Source: CAVQJU01 sp963729215 (lineage in GTDB: Bacteria > Acidobacteriota > Vicinamibacteria > Vicinamibacterales > CAVVIG01). From it: 64,000 nt of DNA. The stretch spans positions 434,001-498,000 of the forward strand of contig CAVSND010000031.1 of NCBI GenBank assembly GCA_963729215.1, written 5' to 3'. Below are positions 46,116 through 54,202 of the stretch, piece by piece. Numbering within the stretch: the stretch's first letter is position 1; each line of letters begins with the position of its first letter. The notes under the pieces were generated by a model. The model saw nothing but the letters and a program-made list of their open reading frames with translations. It was not told the DNA's origin and did no database searches. The position numbers were made by a program, and so were the translations under genes.

Positions 46116-46909
46116 TTGCCATCCACGACCTGGTCAAGACGTACGGCCGGTTCACCGCGGTTAACGGAGTCAGCCTCGAGGTGAAGCCGGGCGAAATCCA
46201 CGGTTTCCTGGGTCCAAACGGCGCGGGCAAGACGACGACGCTGCGCATGATCGCCGGCCTGCTGAAACCCACCGCCGGGCGCATCGAGGTCAACGGCCAC
46301 GACCTGGCGACGGATCCCGAAGCCGCCAAGGCGTCGCTCGGCTTCATCCCCGACCGGCCGTTCATCTACGAGAAGCTGACAGCCGGCGAGTTCCTGCGCT
46401 TTCACGGCGGGCTGTTCGGCATGGACGGCAACGGCATCGGCGAACGCGTGCGCGAGATGCTGGACCTGTTCGAGCTCGGCCAGTGGGAACACGAGCTGGT
46501 CGAGAGCTTCTCGCACGGCATGAAACAACGGCTGGTGATGAGCGCCGCGTTTCTGCATCGCCCGCGCGCCGTCGTCGTGGACGAGCCGATGGTCGGCCTC
46601 GATCCTCGAGGCGCCCGGCTGATCAAGGACGTCTTCCGCCGCATGAGCGAGCGCGGGGTCGCCATCCTGATGAGCACGCACACGCTCGAAGTCGCGGACG
46701 AGATGTGCGATCGCATCAGCATCATCCTCAAAGGCCAAATCATCGCGAGAGGCACCGTGGACGAGCTGCGCGCGATGGCCGGCAGCGCAGCGCCCGAGGG
46801 ACGCGAAGCGGCCGGCGGGCGTGGAGAAGACGCGAATCAATTGACGGCCGTCTTTCTGAAGCTCACCGGCGGGAGCGCGCTTCAGGAGATCGATGAGGCC
46901 GTTGGATGA
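46112..46909 (+). CDS. ABC transporter ATP-binding protein
   Basis: The 265-residue protein has Walker A GPNGAGKTTTLR, signature FSHGMKQRLV, Walker B AVVVDEPMVGLD and the switch His in LMSTHTLEV. The C-terminal 40 residues extend beyond the core. It powers an ABC-2-type exporter whose permease is the overlapping next gene. Its ATG overlaps the TGA of the transglutaminase gene. Confidence 0.95.
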   Translation: MIAIHDLVKTYGRFTAVNGVSLEVKPGEIHGFLGPNGAGKTTTLRMIAGLLKPTAGRIEVNGHDLATDPEAAKASLGFIPDRPFIYEKLTAGEFLRFHGGLFGMDGNGIGERVREMLDLFELGQWEHELVESFSHGMKQRLVMSAAFLHRPRAVVVDEPMVGLDPRGARLIKDVFRRMSERGVAILMSTHTLEVADEMCDRISIILKGQIIARGTVDELRAMAGSAAPEGREAAGGRGEDANQLTAVFLKLTGGSALQEIDEAVG

Positions 46910-48591
46910 CGTACGCGTTCCCCCAGCTGCTGCGGCCGCACGTGCTGGCGTCGCGCAATCGGGCGCGGCGGCGCGAGCGCGGCGACCTGATGCGCGCCGT
47001 CATGTTCGGCGCCATCGGGCTCATCGTCTGCGGTGCGCTGTTCCAGGGAGCGTTCTGGCTGACGAGCCGGCTGGACGCGTACGACGAGCTTGGGGACTAC
47101 CTCCTGCGAATCGGCCTGTCGTGGCTCTTTCTGACGTTCCTGTCGTTTCTCGCGTTCAGCGCGGTCGTGACGGCGCTGTCGACGTTCTTCTTGTCCGAGG
47201 ATCTGCGCCTCCTGCTCACGGCCCCCGTCCCCATCCGGCGGTTGTTCCACGCGCGATTCTTCCGGACGCTCGGCCAGTCGTCGTGGATGGTCGTGATCTT
47301 CCTGGCGCCGGTGCTGATGGGCATCGGCCGGGCGCGCTGCGCCGGGCTGTCGTTCTATCTGACCTCCGTGCTCACAACCGTGCCCTTCGCCATCATTCCC
47401 GTCGCCGCAGGCACGCTGGCCACGCTGTTTCTCGTGAACACGTTTCCCGCGAGGCGGGCCCGCGATCTCCTCATGCTCATGGGCCTGCTGTTCGCCGCAA
47501 GCCTCGTCATCCTGCTGCGATTCATCCGGCCGGAGCAGTTGCTGAAGGTGGAATCGCTTCCGGATCTGACGGACTTCTTCTCGACCCTGCAGTCGCCCGT
47601 CACGCCGCTCCTGCCGTCGTTCTGGGCGGGCGAATCGCTGTTCGCGAGCCTCCAGGGCGGCTTCGACCTGCTGCACTTCGGTGCCTTGTGGACGACGGCG
47701 CTCGCCGCCATCGTCGTCGCACGCATGGCCTGCGAACGATGGTATTTCGCCGGTTTCAGCCGCGCGCAAGAAGCGCCGAAGGCGCGATTCACAAAGTTAC
47801 GGGGGCTCGACACCCTGATCGGCGTGCTGCCCATCACGACGGTGCGTCGTCAGTTGCTCATCAAGGACATGAAGACGTTCCTGCGCGACGTCAGCCAGTG
47901 GTCGCAACTCCTGCTGCTCGTGGCACTCGTCCTCCTGTATCTGTACAACTTCCGCGTCCTCGATCTCGAGCGCATTCCGTACATGACCGGGTTCATCAAA
48001 AACGTGTACGCGTTCGTCAACCTCGGGATGGCCGGGTTCGTCATGGCGACCGTGGCAGTACGGTTCGTCTTTCCCGCCGTGTCGGCGGAAGGCGCGGCGT
48101 TCTGGATTATCCGGACGTCGCCGATTTCGATGCGCGACTTCTTGTGGTCGAAGTTCTGGACCGGGCTGCTGCCGGTGCTGATCCTCACCGAAGTGCTCAC
48201 GATCGCCGCCAACCAGTTCCTGGGCGTCGATCCGTTTCTCAAAACGATGGCCGCGGCGGCGATCTTCTTCATGAGCTTCGCGCTGGTCGGGCTCGCCGTG
48301 GGCCTCGGCGCGCGCTACCCGCGGTTCAACGCCGACGTCACGCAGGTTGCCGGTTCGTACGGCGGCGTCGCGTTCATGATCCAGGCCGTGCTCTTCGTGA
48401 TCGTCATGATCCTGCTGCTCGGCTGGCCGTCCTCAATGTATTTGTTTCAGCGTGTTCGCCGTGCACCTCTCAGCATCGCCCAGGAGTGGCTGATGGGCGG
48501 CTGCTTCGCCGCCGCTGCCGCGCTCTGCACGACCATCTGGCTGACCTCGATGCGGTCTGGCATACGCGCGCTCGAACACATGCGAGACTAG
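46906..48591 (+). CDS. Large ABC-2-type transporter permease
   Basis: A 561-residue integral membrane protein with many hydrophobic segments (for example GLIVCGALFQGAFWL, SWLFLTFLSFLAFSAVVTAL, LLLLVALVLLYLY, ILTEVLTIAANQF, AVLFVIVMILLLGW). It is the membrane partner of the preceding ATPase; the four-base ATGA overlap implies coupled translation. The family is known from predicted exporters of unknown substrate. It is likely to work with the transglutaminase-like protein. Confidence 0.85.
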   Translation: MTYAFPQLLRPHVLASRNRARRRERGDLMRAVMFGAIGLIVCGALFQGAFWLTSRLDAYDELGDYLLRIGLSWLFLTFLSFLAFSAVVTALSTFFLSEDLRLLLTAPVPIRRLFHARFFRTLGQSSWMVVIFLAPVLMGIGRARCAGLSFYLTSVLTTVPFAIIPVAAGTLATLFLVNTFPARRARDLLMLMGLLFAASLVILLRFIRPEQLLKVESLPDLTDFFSTLQSPVTPLLPSFWAGESLFASLQGGFDLLHFGALWTTALAAIVVARMACERWYFAGFSRAQEAPKARFTKLRGLDTLIGVLPITTVRRQLLIKDMKTFLRDVSQWSQLLLLVALVLLYLYNFRVLDLERIPYMTGFIKNVYAFVNLGMAGFVMATVAVRFVFPAVSAEGAAFWIIRTSPISMRDFLWSKFWTGLLPVLILTEVLTIAANQFLGVDPFLKTMAAAAIFFMSFALVGLAVGLGARYPRFNADVTQVAGSYGGVAFMIQAVLFVIVMILLLGWPSSMYLFQRVRRAPLSIAQEWLMGGCFAAAAALCTTIWLTSMRSGIRALEHMRD

Positions 48592-48604
48592 GGGAAAGTT
48601 AGAG

Positions 48605-48639
48605 AGTACAAAGTACAAAGTGCAAAGGTCGAAGTACCG
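48605..48639. repeat. Solo arm of tandem 7-nt units
   Basis: AGTACAA, AGTACAA, AGTGCAA, AGGTCGA, AGTACCG are five head-to-tail 7-nt units. They cover the start region of the methyltransferase gene, whose GTG start (48620) lies inside. No opposite arm is visible in the next 300 bp. Confidence 0.65.
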
Positions 48640-49450
48640 CTACCTCCTCGGCGACTCCAGGCGCGAGGCTGCAAGGCTGCGGCGGCAGGCGCAGCTGTGG
48701 GATCCGACGGCGTTCGCCCTGTTTGACAGGATCAGGGTCAGGCGGGGTTGGCGTGTGCTGGAGGTCGGGCCGGGAAAGGGTTCTCTCCACATGGAGCTCC
48801 GGCGGCGGGTGAAGGGTCCGATCGACGCTGTCGAACGGTCGCACGTGTTTGCAGACCTGCTCCGATCCCGATGCCGCCGCGACGGCTTCGGCCAGGGCAC
48901 CATCTGGGAAACGGATCTCATCGCCGCCGGTCTGCCGGCCGCGACGTACGACCTGATCTTCGCGCGATGGGTGTTCCTGTTCCTGCCCGACCCGGACGCT
49001 CACCTGAGGAAGCTCGTCGCCGCTCTCAAGCCCGGCGGCGTGCTCGCGATCGAGGACTATTGCCGCGCGACGATGCGGCGGGTGCCGGAGCCGCCGCACT
49101 GGGAGAATTTCCTGAAGGCCGACCTGGCGTTCTTCGCGTCGCAGGGCGGCGATGCCAACATCGGTGCGCGGCTCCCCGACCTCTACGAGCGCGCCGGGCT
49201 CACCGTCGTGGACGTCAAACCCACGATCAAGTTCGGTCCCGCCGGGTCAGCCGTCTGGAACTGGGTGTCGAGCTACTTCATGGGCGTGATGCCGCAGCTC
49301 GCGAAGTTTCCACCGTTTGACGCCACACAGGCGGCGCGGCTTACGCGCAACTGGCTCGCCGCAGGGCGGCGGCCGACGTCGTGGCTGATCGCCCCGACGC
49401 TTGTCGACGTCATCGGGCGCAAGCCGCGGCGGCCTACCCGCGGAAGATGA
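48620..49450 (+). CDS. SAM-dependent methyltransferase
   Basis: A 276-residue class I methyltransferase. The GTG start lies inside a tandem repeat, so the true start may be later. Motif I is RVLEVGPGKGSLHMELRRRV, with acidic post-I and LIFARWVFLFLPDPDAHLRK and LKPGGVLAIEDYC later in the fold. The C-terminal end (NWLAAGRRPTSWLIAPTLVD) is usual for UbiE/MenG-like or small-molecule methyltransferases. The substrate is unknown. It follows the ABC genes in the same direction but is separated by the repeat. Confidence 0.85.
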   Translation: MQRSKYRYLLGDSRREAARLRRQAQLWDPTAFALFDRIRVRRGWRVLEVGPGKGSLHMELRRRVKGPIDAVERSHVFADLLRSRCRRDGFGQGTIWETDLIAAGLPAATYDLIFARWVFLFLPDPDAHLRKLVAALKPGGVLAIEDYCRATMRRVPEPPHWENFLKADLAFFASQGGDANIGARLPDLYERAGLTVVDVKPTIKFGPAGSAVWNWVSSYFMGVMPQLAKFPPFDATQAARLTRNWLAAGRRPTSWLIAPTLVDVIGRKPRRPTRGR

Positions 49451-49781
49451 AGTAGACCGCGCCCATCAGGCAGAGCGCCGCCCAGAGGAAATCGAGCCTG
49501 ATCGTCTGCCGCATATACAGGATCGCGAAGGGCACGAACACGGTCAGCGTGATCGCCTCCTGCATGATCTTGAGCTGCGACAGGTTGAGGACGTTGCTGC
49601 CGAGCCGGTTCGCCGGCACCTGGAGCAGGTATTCGAAGAACGCGATGCCCCAGCTCGCCGCCACGGCGACGAGGAGCGGCCTCGCGCGCAGGTTTCGCAG
49701 ATGCGCGTACCAGGCGAACGTCATGAAGATGTTCGAACAGGTCAGCAGTGCCGCTGTCGTCGCCACGGTCTTCAGATTCAC
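49434..49781 (-). CDS. DMT-family small membrane protein (DUF486)
   Basis: A 115-residue protein with four predicted membrane helices. The pattern (ALLTCSNIFMTFAWYAHL, PLLVAVAASWGIAFFEYLLQ, PANRLGSNVLNLSQLKIMQE, LDFLWAALCLMGAVYFIF) is that of the DUF486/DMT family. The role is unknown, but the fold is related to small multidrug transporters. Its 3' end overlaps the end of the methyltransferase gene by 17 bp on the opposite strand. Confidence 0.85.
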   Translation of the reverse strand: MNLKTVATTAALLTCSNIFMTFAWYAHLRNLRARPLLVAVAASWGIAFFEYLLQVPANRLGSNVLNLSQLKIMQEAITLTVFVPFAILYMRQTIRLDFLWAALCLMGAVYFIFRG

Positions 49782-49845
49782 GTTCCTCCCATCACGACCT
49801 GCGAGTTGTATTGAACTCCCTGGCCGGCTGCTGACTTCCTCGTAT

Positions 49846-49899
49846 TTCTTCGTTCTACGTTTTACGTTTGACGTTCAGGCTGCGTTCTTCAGCAGCCTG
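49846..49899. repeat. Hairpin plus tandem units, related to the element at 39.0 kb
   Basis: Tandem-like CGTTCTACG, TTTTACG, TTTGACG (about 49851-49873) leads into CAGGCTGC (49876-49883), loop of 8 nt, GCAGCCTG (49892-49899). Both parts also occur at 39.03-39.14 kb in different order. It abuts the SDR stop codon. Confidence 0.7.
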
Positions 49900-50673
49900 T
49901 TAGAGCGTCCTCGTCTGCCCCCCGTCGATGTCGAGCAGGGCACCGTGACAGAACCCGCAGGCCGGCGAGGCGAGAAACGCGACGGCCGCCGCGATTTCGC
50001 CCGGCTCGCCGAACCGCGATACGCCGGTCGCCTTCGCCAGCTGCGCTTCGGCCTCGGACATGGGCAGCTTGTGCTCTTCGGCGAAGCTCTTCAGGCGCAC
50101 GGTCAGCCGTTCGGTCTTGATGAACCCGGGATTGATGGCGTTGACCCTCACACCGTCGTTGACGCCGCGGTCGGCCAGCGCCTTCGTCAACAGCCGCCCC
50201 GCGGCATTGACGCTTCCGCCAATCGTGAAGTCGGCGTTTCCCGTGCGGCCGCCGACGCCGATGATGTTGACGATCGTGCCCTTGCTGGCCATCAGGTGCT
50301 TCCAGGACGCCCGGCTGAGGCGCATCGCGCCAAAGAACTTCAGCGCGAATCCGTCCGCCCAGTCGGCGTCGGTGAGCTCGAAGAAATCGCCGCGCTTGGT
50401 GGCCCCGGCGTTGTTGACCAGCAGATCGATCCTGCCGAACTTCGCGACAGTGGCGTCCACGACGGCCGCCGCTGATTCCGGCATCCGGAGATCGACCGGC
50501 TGGACCAGACACTCGGTCCTGATCGATTTCGCGAGGTCGTCGAGCTGATCGCGCGAACGCGCGGCCGCCGAGATTTTCATGCCTTCAGCCGCCAGGGTCT
50601 GCGCAATCGCGCGCCCGATGCCGCGGCTGGCGCCGGTCACGATGGCGACTTTGCCAGTGAGATTGAGTTCCAT
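49900..50673 (-). CDS. Short-chain dehydrogenase/reductase-like protein
   Basis: The start I choose is MELNLTGKVAIVTGASRGIG (257 residues); an upstream Met adds 13 residues. The NAD(P) motif TGASRGIGRAIA and NNAGATK are intact, and VNAINPGFIKT and the end CGFCHGALLDIDGGQT fit the SDR fold. The usual catalytic YxxxK is not visible. The matching place reads NADFTIGGSVNAAG, so the active site is atypical. It may reduce or only bind an acyl or sugar substrate. Confidence 0.82.
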   Translation of the reverse strand: MELNLTGKVAIVTGASRGIGRAIAQTLAAEGMKISAAARSRDQLDDLAKSIRTECLVQPVDLRMPESAAAVVDATVAKFGRIDLLVNNAGATKRGDFFELTDADWADGFALKFFGAMRLSRASWKHLMASKGTIVNIIGVGGRTGNADFTIGGSVNAAGRLLTKALADRGVNDGVRVNAINPGFIKTERLTVRLKSFAEEHKLPMSEAEAQLAKATGVSRFGEPGEIAAAVAFLASPACGFCHGALLDIDGGQTRTL

Positions 50674-50736
50674 GAACCGAATGTTAACCTTCTCGACGAT
50701 GGTCGAGGTCATGGTCGAGGATGCAGAGGCGCGCCG

Positions 50737-51362
50737 TTATCGTGACGCTGGCTTCATCCGACCGCAGACGAACGTCGTCATCGCGTTCATGAGAGGGTCC
50801 GCGACGTTGAGATCGCAGCGCAGGTAGTCGAACAACTCGTCCGAGCGGCGGATCACGCCGGCGATAGGATCTGGCGCAGCGTCCGGGACGACGGGAGGCG
50901 CGGGCGGCCCGGGCTCGATCCAGCGCCAACCGACGATCGCCGGCCCCGCCTGGCTGCCCACGAAGTCAACGAGCACGACGTTGACCTCTTTCAGCGAGAA
51001 GGTCTCGTTCAGGATCTTGACCGTGTGGTGCTCGTGGTCGTACTCCATCGTGAACGTGAAGCCGCCCCGGTAGAAGACTGGAAAGCGTGTGAACCGCCGC
51101 CTCCCGCTCCACCGCCCGAACCTCCACCTGCGCCACCCTCGCCTTTCGAGAACCATCCCGGCGCCCCCCGCCAAAGCACGAGGAGCGTCGTCTTGCTCCC
51201 ATCAGCGTAGCTGTCAAAGGACATCCACGACGCGACGACGGCCGCCGAGACCGGGCGGTCCGTGCTCATTCCGGCGCCGCCCGTCATGAACCCGCGCTGC
51301 TGGGCCGCGAGATCGGCGGTCAGAGCGCAGGCGGCAAGCGCGAGCACAATGCCGCGCTTCAT
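50737..51362 (-). pseudogene. Exported hypothetical protein, frame-disrupted
   Basis: The start MKRGIVLALAACALTADLAAQ is a signal peptide. It overlaps the amidohydrolase stop (ATGA). The first half ends in a Gly-rich stretch (KGEGGAGGGSGGGAGG). The second half continues in another frame (TRFPVFYRGGFTFTMEYDHE, LKEVNVVLVDFVGSQAGPA). The change sits at about 51090-51110 and looks like one missing base in the Gly-codon run. Repaired, about 208 residues. No known domain. Confidence 0.65.
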
Positions 51363-53023
51363 TTTGCGAAAGGACCGGATGAATAGACCACGCGGCCGCC
51401 AACCATGGTGAGCAGGGACTCGATGGTGTGCACTTCTTCCACTGGAACGGTCATGTAATCCTTCGACAGCACGGCCAGGTCCGCCAGCTTGCCGGCTTCG
51501 AGCGAACCGCGCTTCTTGTCGTCGAATGAAAACCAGGCGCTTCCCAGCGTGTAAAAGCGCAAGGCATCCGCGCGATCCGGTGTTTCCTCCGGTCCGCGAA
51601 TCGCCGTGCCCCCGACGGTGCGGCCGTCGAGGAACCACTGGAGCGACGTGAAGGGGTTGTAGGACGCCACGCGATGCGCGTCCGTGCCGCCGCCAATCGC
51701 CACGCCGATCTTCTTGCCGGTCTCCACTGGTGGAACGCGGCGCGCGGCCGCTGCGCCGGCCTGCTGCACGTAGCCGTCGCCGCCGAAATACATCGCGTCC
51801 TGGACCGTCCAGCCCACACCAAGCGCCTTCATGCGCGCCAGCGTCGCCGGCGACGCGTCGTTCAAGTGCGCAATCGACCACCGGAGCGCGCCGATCGGCA
51901 CCTCCCGGTTCACCCGCTCGAAGATGTCGAGCAACTGGCCGGCGGACGCATCGTTGTTCCAGTGCATCGTGAGCGTCATGCCGCGCCCGGCCGCCCACCG
52001 GACGATCTCGTAGTACTTCTCCTTCTCGGCATCGGTCGGCCGGTTGTTGTTGTTCATCGCGGCGGTAATCCGCTCGCCGAGGCCGCCGAAACGCAGCATG
52101 TCGTCGCCGAAGCCCTGCGGCACGAGAGCGACAAGGCCCTTCAGCTCCGCGAACTCGGCGCCCGGTGTCTGGCCGCACAGCGTGTAGGCCACGCGGACGG
52201 TCATCTCGCCCTGGCGCCAGACCTTGAAGACAGCCTGATAGTCGTCAGGCGCGAGGTTGTTGCCGCCCGGGTCGTAGACGCCGGTCAGCGCGAGACGATT
52301 GAGCTCGCGGAAGAATTTCTTCGTGCCCTCGACCTGCTCGTCGAACGTCGGCTTCGGCAGCTTGTCGAACAGCGCGATGATCGCGCCCTGGCCGCCGCTG
52401 ATGCCCCCGGTGGGCTTCCCGCTCGCGTCCCGCTCCATCTTCCCGCCCGACGGCACGTCCGCGTCGCTGGTGATGTTCAGCGCTTTGTAGGCCAGCGGCG
52501 TCAGCATCGCCCAGCCGTAGCCGAGCTGCACGTACACAGGGTTGTTCGGCGCCGCGGCGACGAGCTCGGCCTGCGTCGGCCGTCGATTCTCCTTGAACTG
52601 CTGGACGTTCCAGCCCCCGGCGACGATCAGCCACGCGCCGGGCTTCATCGTGCGCGCCGCTTCGCTGATGCGGCCCAACGCTTCCGTCAGGGACGAGGCG
52701 CCGATCCAGTTGACCTCCGTGCTGAACGTCTGCGCCGCGCGGATGGCGTGAAGGTGCGAATCGATCAGCCCCGGAATCACGGTTCGCCCCTGCACATCGA
52801 TGACGCGTGTCTCGCGTCCCGCGAGCTTCCGGATGTCCGCGGATGTGCCGAGCGCGATGATGCGGCCATCGCGAATCGCCAGGGCTTCCCGCGTGGAAAA
52901 CTGGGCGTCGACGGTCAGGATCTTCCCGTTGACGAGGATCGTGTCGGGGGCCTGGGCCGCGGCGGGGGCGGCAGCAAGCGCGATGGCGACGAAACAGACT
53001 TGCGCGATCGCCAACGGCTTCAT
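51359..53023 (-). CDS. Exported amidohydrolase, YtcJ-like (amidohydrolase family 3)
   Basis: A 554-residue protein with a signal peptide (MKPLAIAQVCFVAIALAAAP). The metal-site motif VIPGLIDSHLHAIRAA lies near residue 90, with DTILVNGKILTVDAQF ahead of it and ITAAMNNNNRPTDAEK, TMHWNNDASAGQ and GGGTDAHRVASYNPFTSLQW further on. The fold is a TIM barrel with mononuclear or dinuclear zinc. It hydrolyses an amide or related bond. The substrate is unknown. Confidence 0.88.
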   Translation of the reverse strand: MKPLAIAQVCFVAIALAAAPAAAQAPDTILVNGKILTVDAQFSTREALAIRDGRIIALGTSADIRKLAGRETRVIDVQGRTVIPGLIDSHLHAIRAAQTFSTEVNWIGASSLTEALGRISEAARTMKPGAWLIVAGGWNVQQFKENRRPTQAELVAAAPNNPVYVQLGYGWAMLTPLAYKALNITSDADVPSGGKMERDASGKPTGGISGGQGAIIALFDKLPKPTFDEQVEGTKKFFRELNRLALTGVYDPGGNNLAPDDYQAVFKVWRQGEMTVRVAYTLCGQTPGAEFAELKGLVALVPQGFGDDMLRFGGLGERITAAMNNNNRPTDAEKEKYYEIVRWAAGRGMTLTMHWNNDASAGQLLDIFERVNREVPIGALRWSIAHLNDASPATLARMKALGVGWTVQDAMYFGGDGYVQQAGAAAARRVPPVETGKKIGVAIGGGTDAHRVASYNPFTSLQWFLDGRTVGGTAIRGPEETPDRADALRFYTLGSAWFSFDDKKRGSLEAGKLADLAVLSKDYMTVPVEEVHTIESLLTMVGGRVVYSSGPFAK

Positions 53024-53042
53024 CGCGTTCTCCTGTCGCAGA

Positions 53043-53090
53043 GCAGGCCTTCAGGCCTGCGTCAATGGCGGGCCTAAAGGCCCGCCCTAC
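53043..53090. repeat. REP-like double hairpin with GTAG foot, copy B
   Basis: Two hairpins: GCAGGCC/GGCCTGC (53043-53060, TTCA loop) and GGCGGGCC/GGCCCGCC (53067-53086, TAAA loop). CTAC follows at 53087-53090, which is GTAG on the minus strand. As in copy A, the TAG of GTAG is the stop codon of the flanking gene (here DinB). A pair of inward hairpins is the BIME-like form of REP elements. Confidence 0.7.
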
Positions 53091-53704
53091 TTCGGGTCCG
53101 GCCTTTCGGTCACGGGTTGTGTGGCCAACACCGGAAGCTTCTCGATGTCGGGATGCTCGATCTGCTCGACATGATCCACAGCGGGCTCGTCGCCCGGCAG
53201 GCCATAACGATAGATCACGCGAGCGCCGTTCTGAAAGAGACCGCCGGTATCTGCCGTCGGACCGTACGTCGAGTAGAGCGCCTGTCCCCAGAGCCGCAGG
53301 TAGGCGGTCAACTGGCCGCGGTGATGGGCCGAATGCGTGAGCCGCCTCGTCAGCACCCACGCGCGCGAGCGCTTGACGTCGAAGAATGTGACGTCCCCGC
53401 CGTACCAGTCGTCAGGTTGCCGCGCAAGGATCCCGTACCGCTCGGCCGAGCACGCGCCGTAGTGTTCGATGAACGCCTCTCGCGTTTCATGAGCGGGCAA
53501 CGCGGGCCGGCTCGCGGCAATGCCCAGCATGTTCTTCATCCAGGTGTCCTCGCTCACGCACTGGTGCACCATGTGCTCGAGGGGTGTGCGGGCCCTGGGC
53601 TCGGGCCGGAAGCCCATCCGCTCGTCCGGAATCTGCAGCCACACGCCAAGTGTCTTCAGCCGCTCGGTTCGATAGGTCTCGACGAGGAAAGAAAAGGTCG
53701 ACAT
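53087..53704 (-). CDS. DinB family protein
   Basis: The 205-residue protein starts MSTFSFLVETYRTERLKTLG. It has the four-helix DinB fold with metal-ligand histidines: ARTPLEHMVHQCVSEDTWMKN, then THSAHHRGQLTAYLRLWGQ (HxxxHRGQ). Members are thiol S-transferases or metal hydrolases of low specificity; the substrate is unknown. The last 60 residues extend beyond the core fold. The stop is supplied by the GTAG foot of the REP-like element. Confidence 0.85.
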   Translation of the reverse strand: MSTFSFLVETYRTERLKTLGVWLQIPDERMGFRPEPRARTPLEHMVHQCVSEDTWMKNMLGIAASRPALPAHETREAFIEHYGACSAERYGILARQPDDWYGGDVTFFDVKRSRAWVLTRRLTHSAHHRGQLTAYLRLWGQALYSTYGPTADTGGLFQNGARVIYRYGLPGDEPAVDHVEQIEHPDIEKLPVLATQPVTERPDPK

Positions 53705-53733
53705 GAGCCCCCTGCCCTTTGTTTCCGCCCCGA

Positions 53734-54186
53734 CTACCAGTAGTCCGCCATCAATTCCGTCGACCAGGCAGGCTGCCGGACGGGCTCGCGCGGCAGAAAC
53801 TCGGCCATGACAGGCTTGATGTCGAGCACGGGCGTACCGTCGATCGCGTCGAGGCCGCGAACGCGCAGCCGCGCACCCTCGCACGAGAGGATGCGGACGA
53901 TCGTCGTGCCCAGGCGATTAGGCCGAGCCCTGGCTCGCTGGGCGAAGATCCCCACGCGCGGCCACCGCTGATTGTCGCGCGGGTGGCGGCTGCCCCGCAC
54001 CACGGCGGACGCCTCGAGCTGATCGAACACGAAGACAATCTCGGCGTGGGAAAACGCGTCGAGCCCGGACAGGCTCTCGGCGGGCACTCCGTCGCACAGC
54101 TCGATCGTGGCTTCCACGTCGCCCCAGTGGTCGTCATCGATCGCGCGACGAGTCGAGCGGACCACGGCAACGGGCTCAACGGTCAT
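53734..54186 (-). CDS. TrmO/TsaA-family SAM-dependent methyltransferase
   Basis: The 150-residue protein starts MTVEPVAVVRSTRRAIDDDH. The TsaA barrel is clear: LSGLDAFSHAEIVFVFDQLE, SRHPRDNQRWPRVGIFAQRA and RPNRLGTTIVRIL, then GLDAIDGTPVLDIKP. TrmO methylates t6A37 in tRNA-Thr. Some proteins of this fold have other substrates, so the assignment to tRNA is by family only. It lies in a minus-strand run with the DinB and haem/toroid genes. Confidence 0.85.
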   Translation of the reverse strand: MTVEPVAVVRSTRRAIDDDHWGDVEATIELCDGVPAESLSGLDAFSHAEIVFVFDQLEASAVVRGSRHPRDNQRWPRVGIFAQRARARPNRLGTTIVRILSCEGARLRVRGLDAIDGTPVLDIKPVMAEFLPREPVRQPAWSTELMADYW

Positions 54187-54202
54187 GGGTCGGGCTTCCT
54201 GT

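Noticed and set aside
49900..50673. FabG-type 3-oxoacyl reductase
   Set aside because: The cofactor motif is present, but the catalytic YxxxK is not visible, so a specific function is not claimed.
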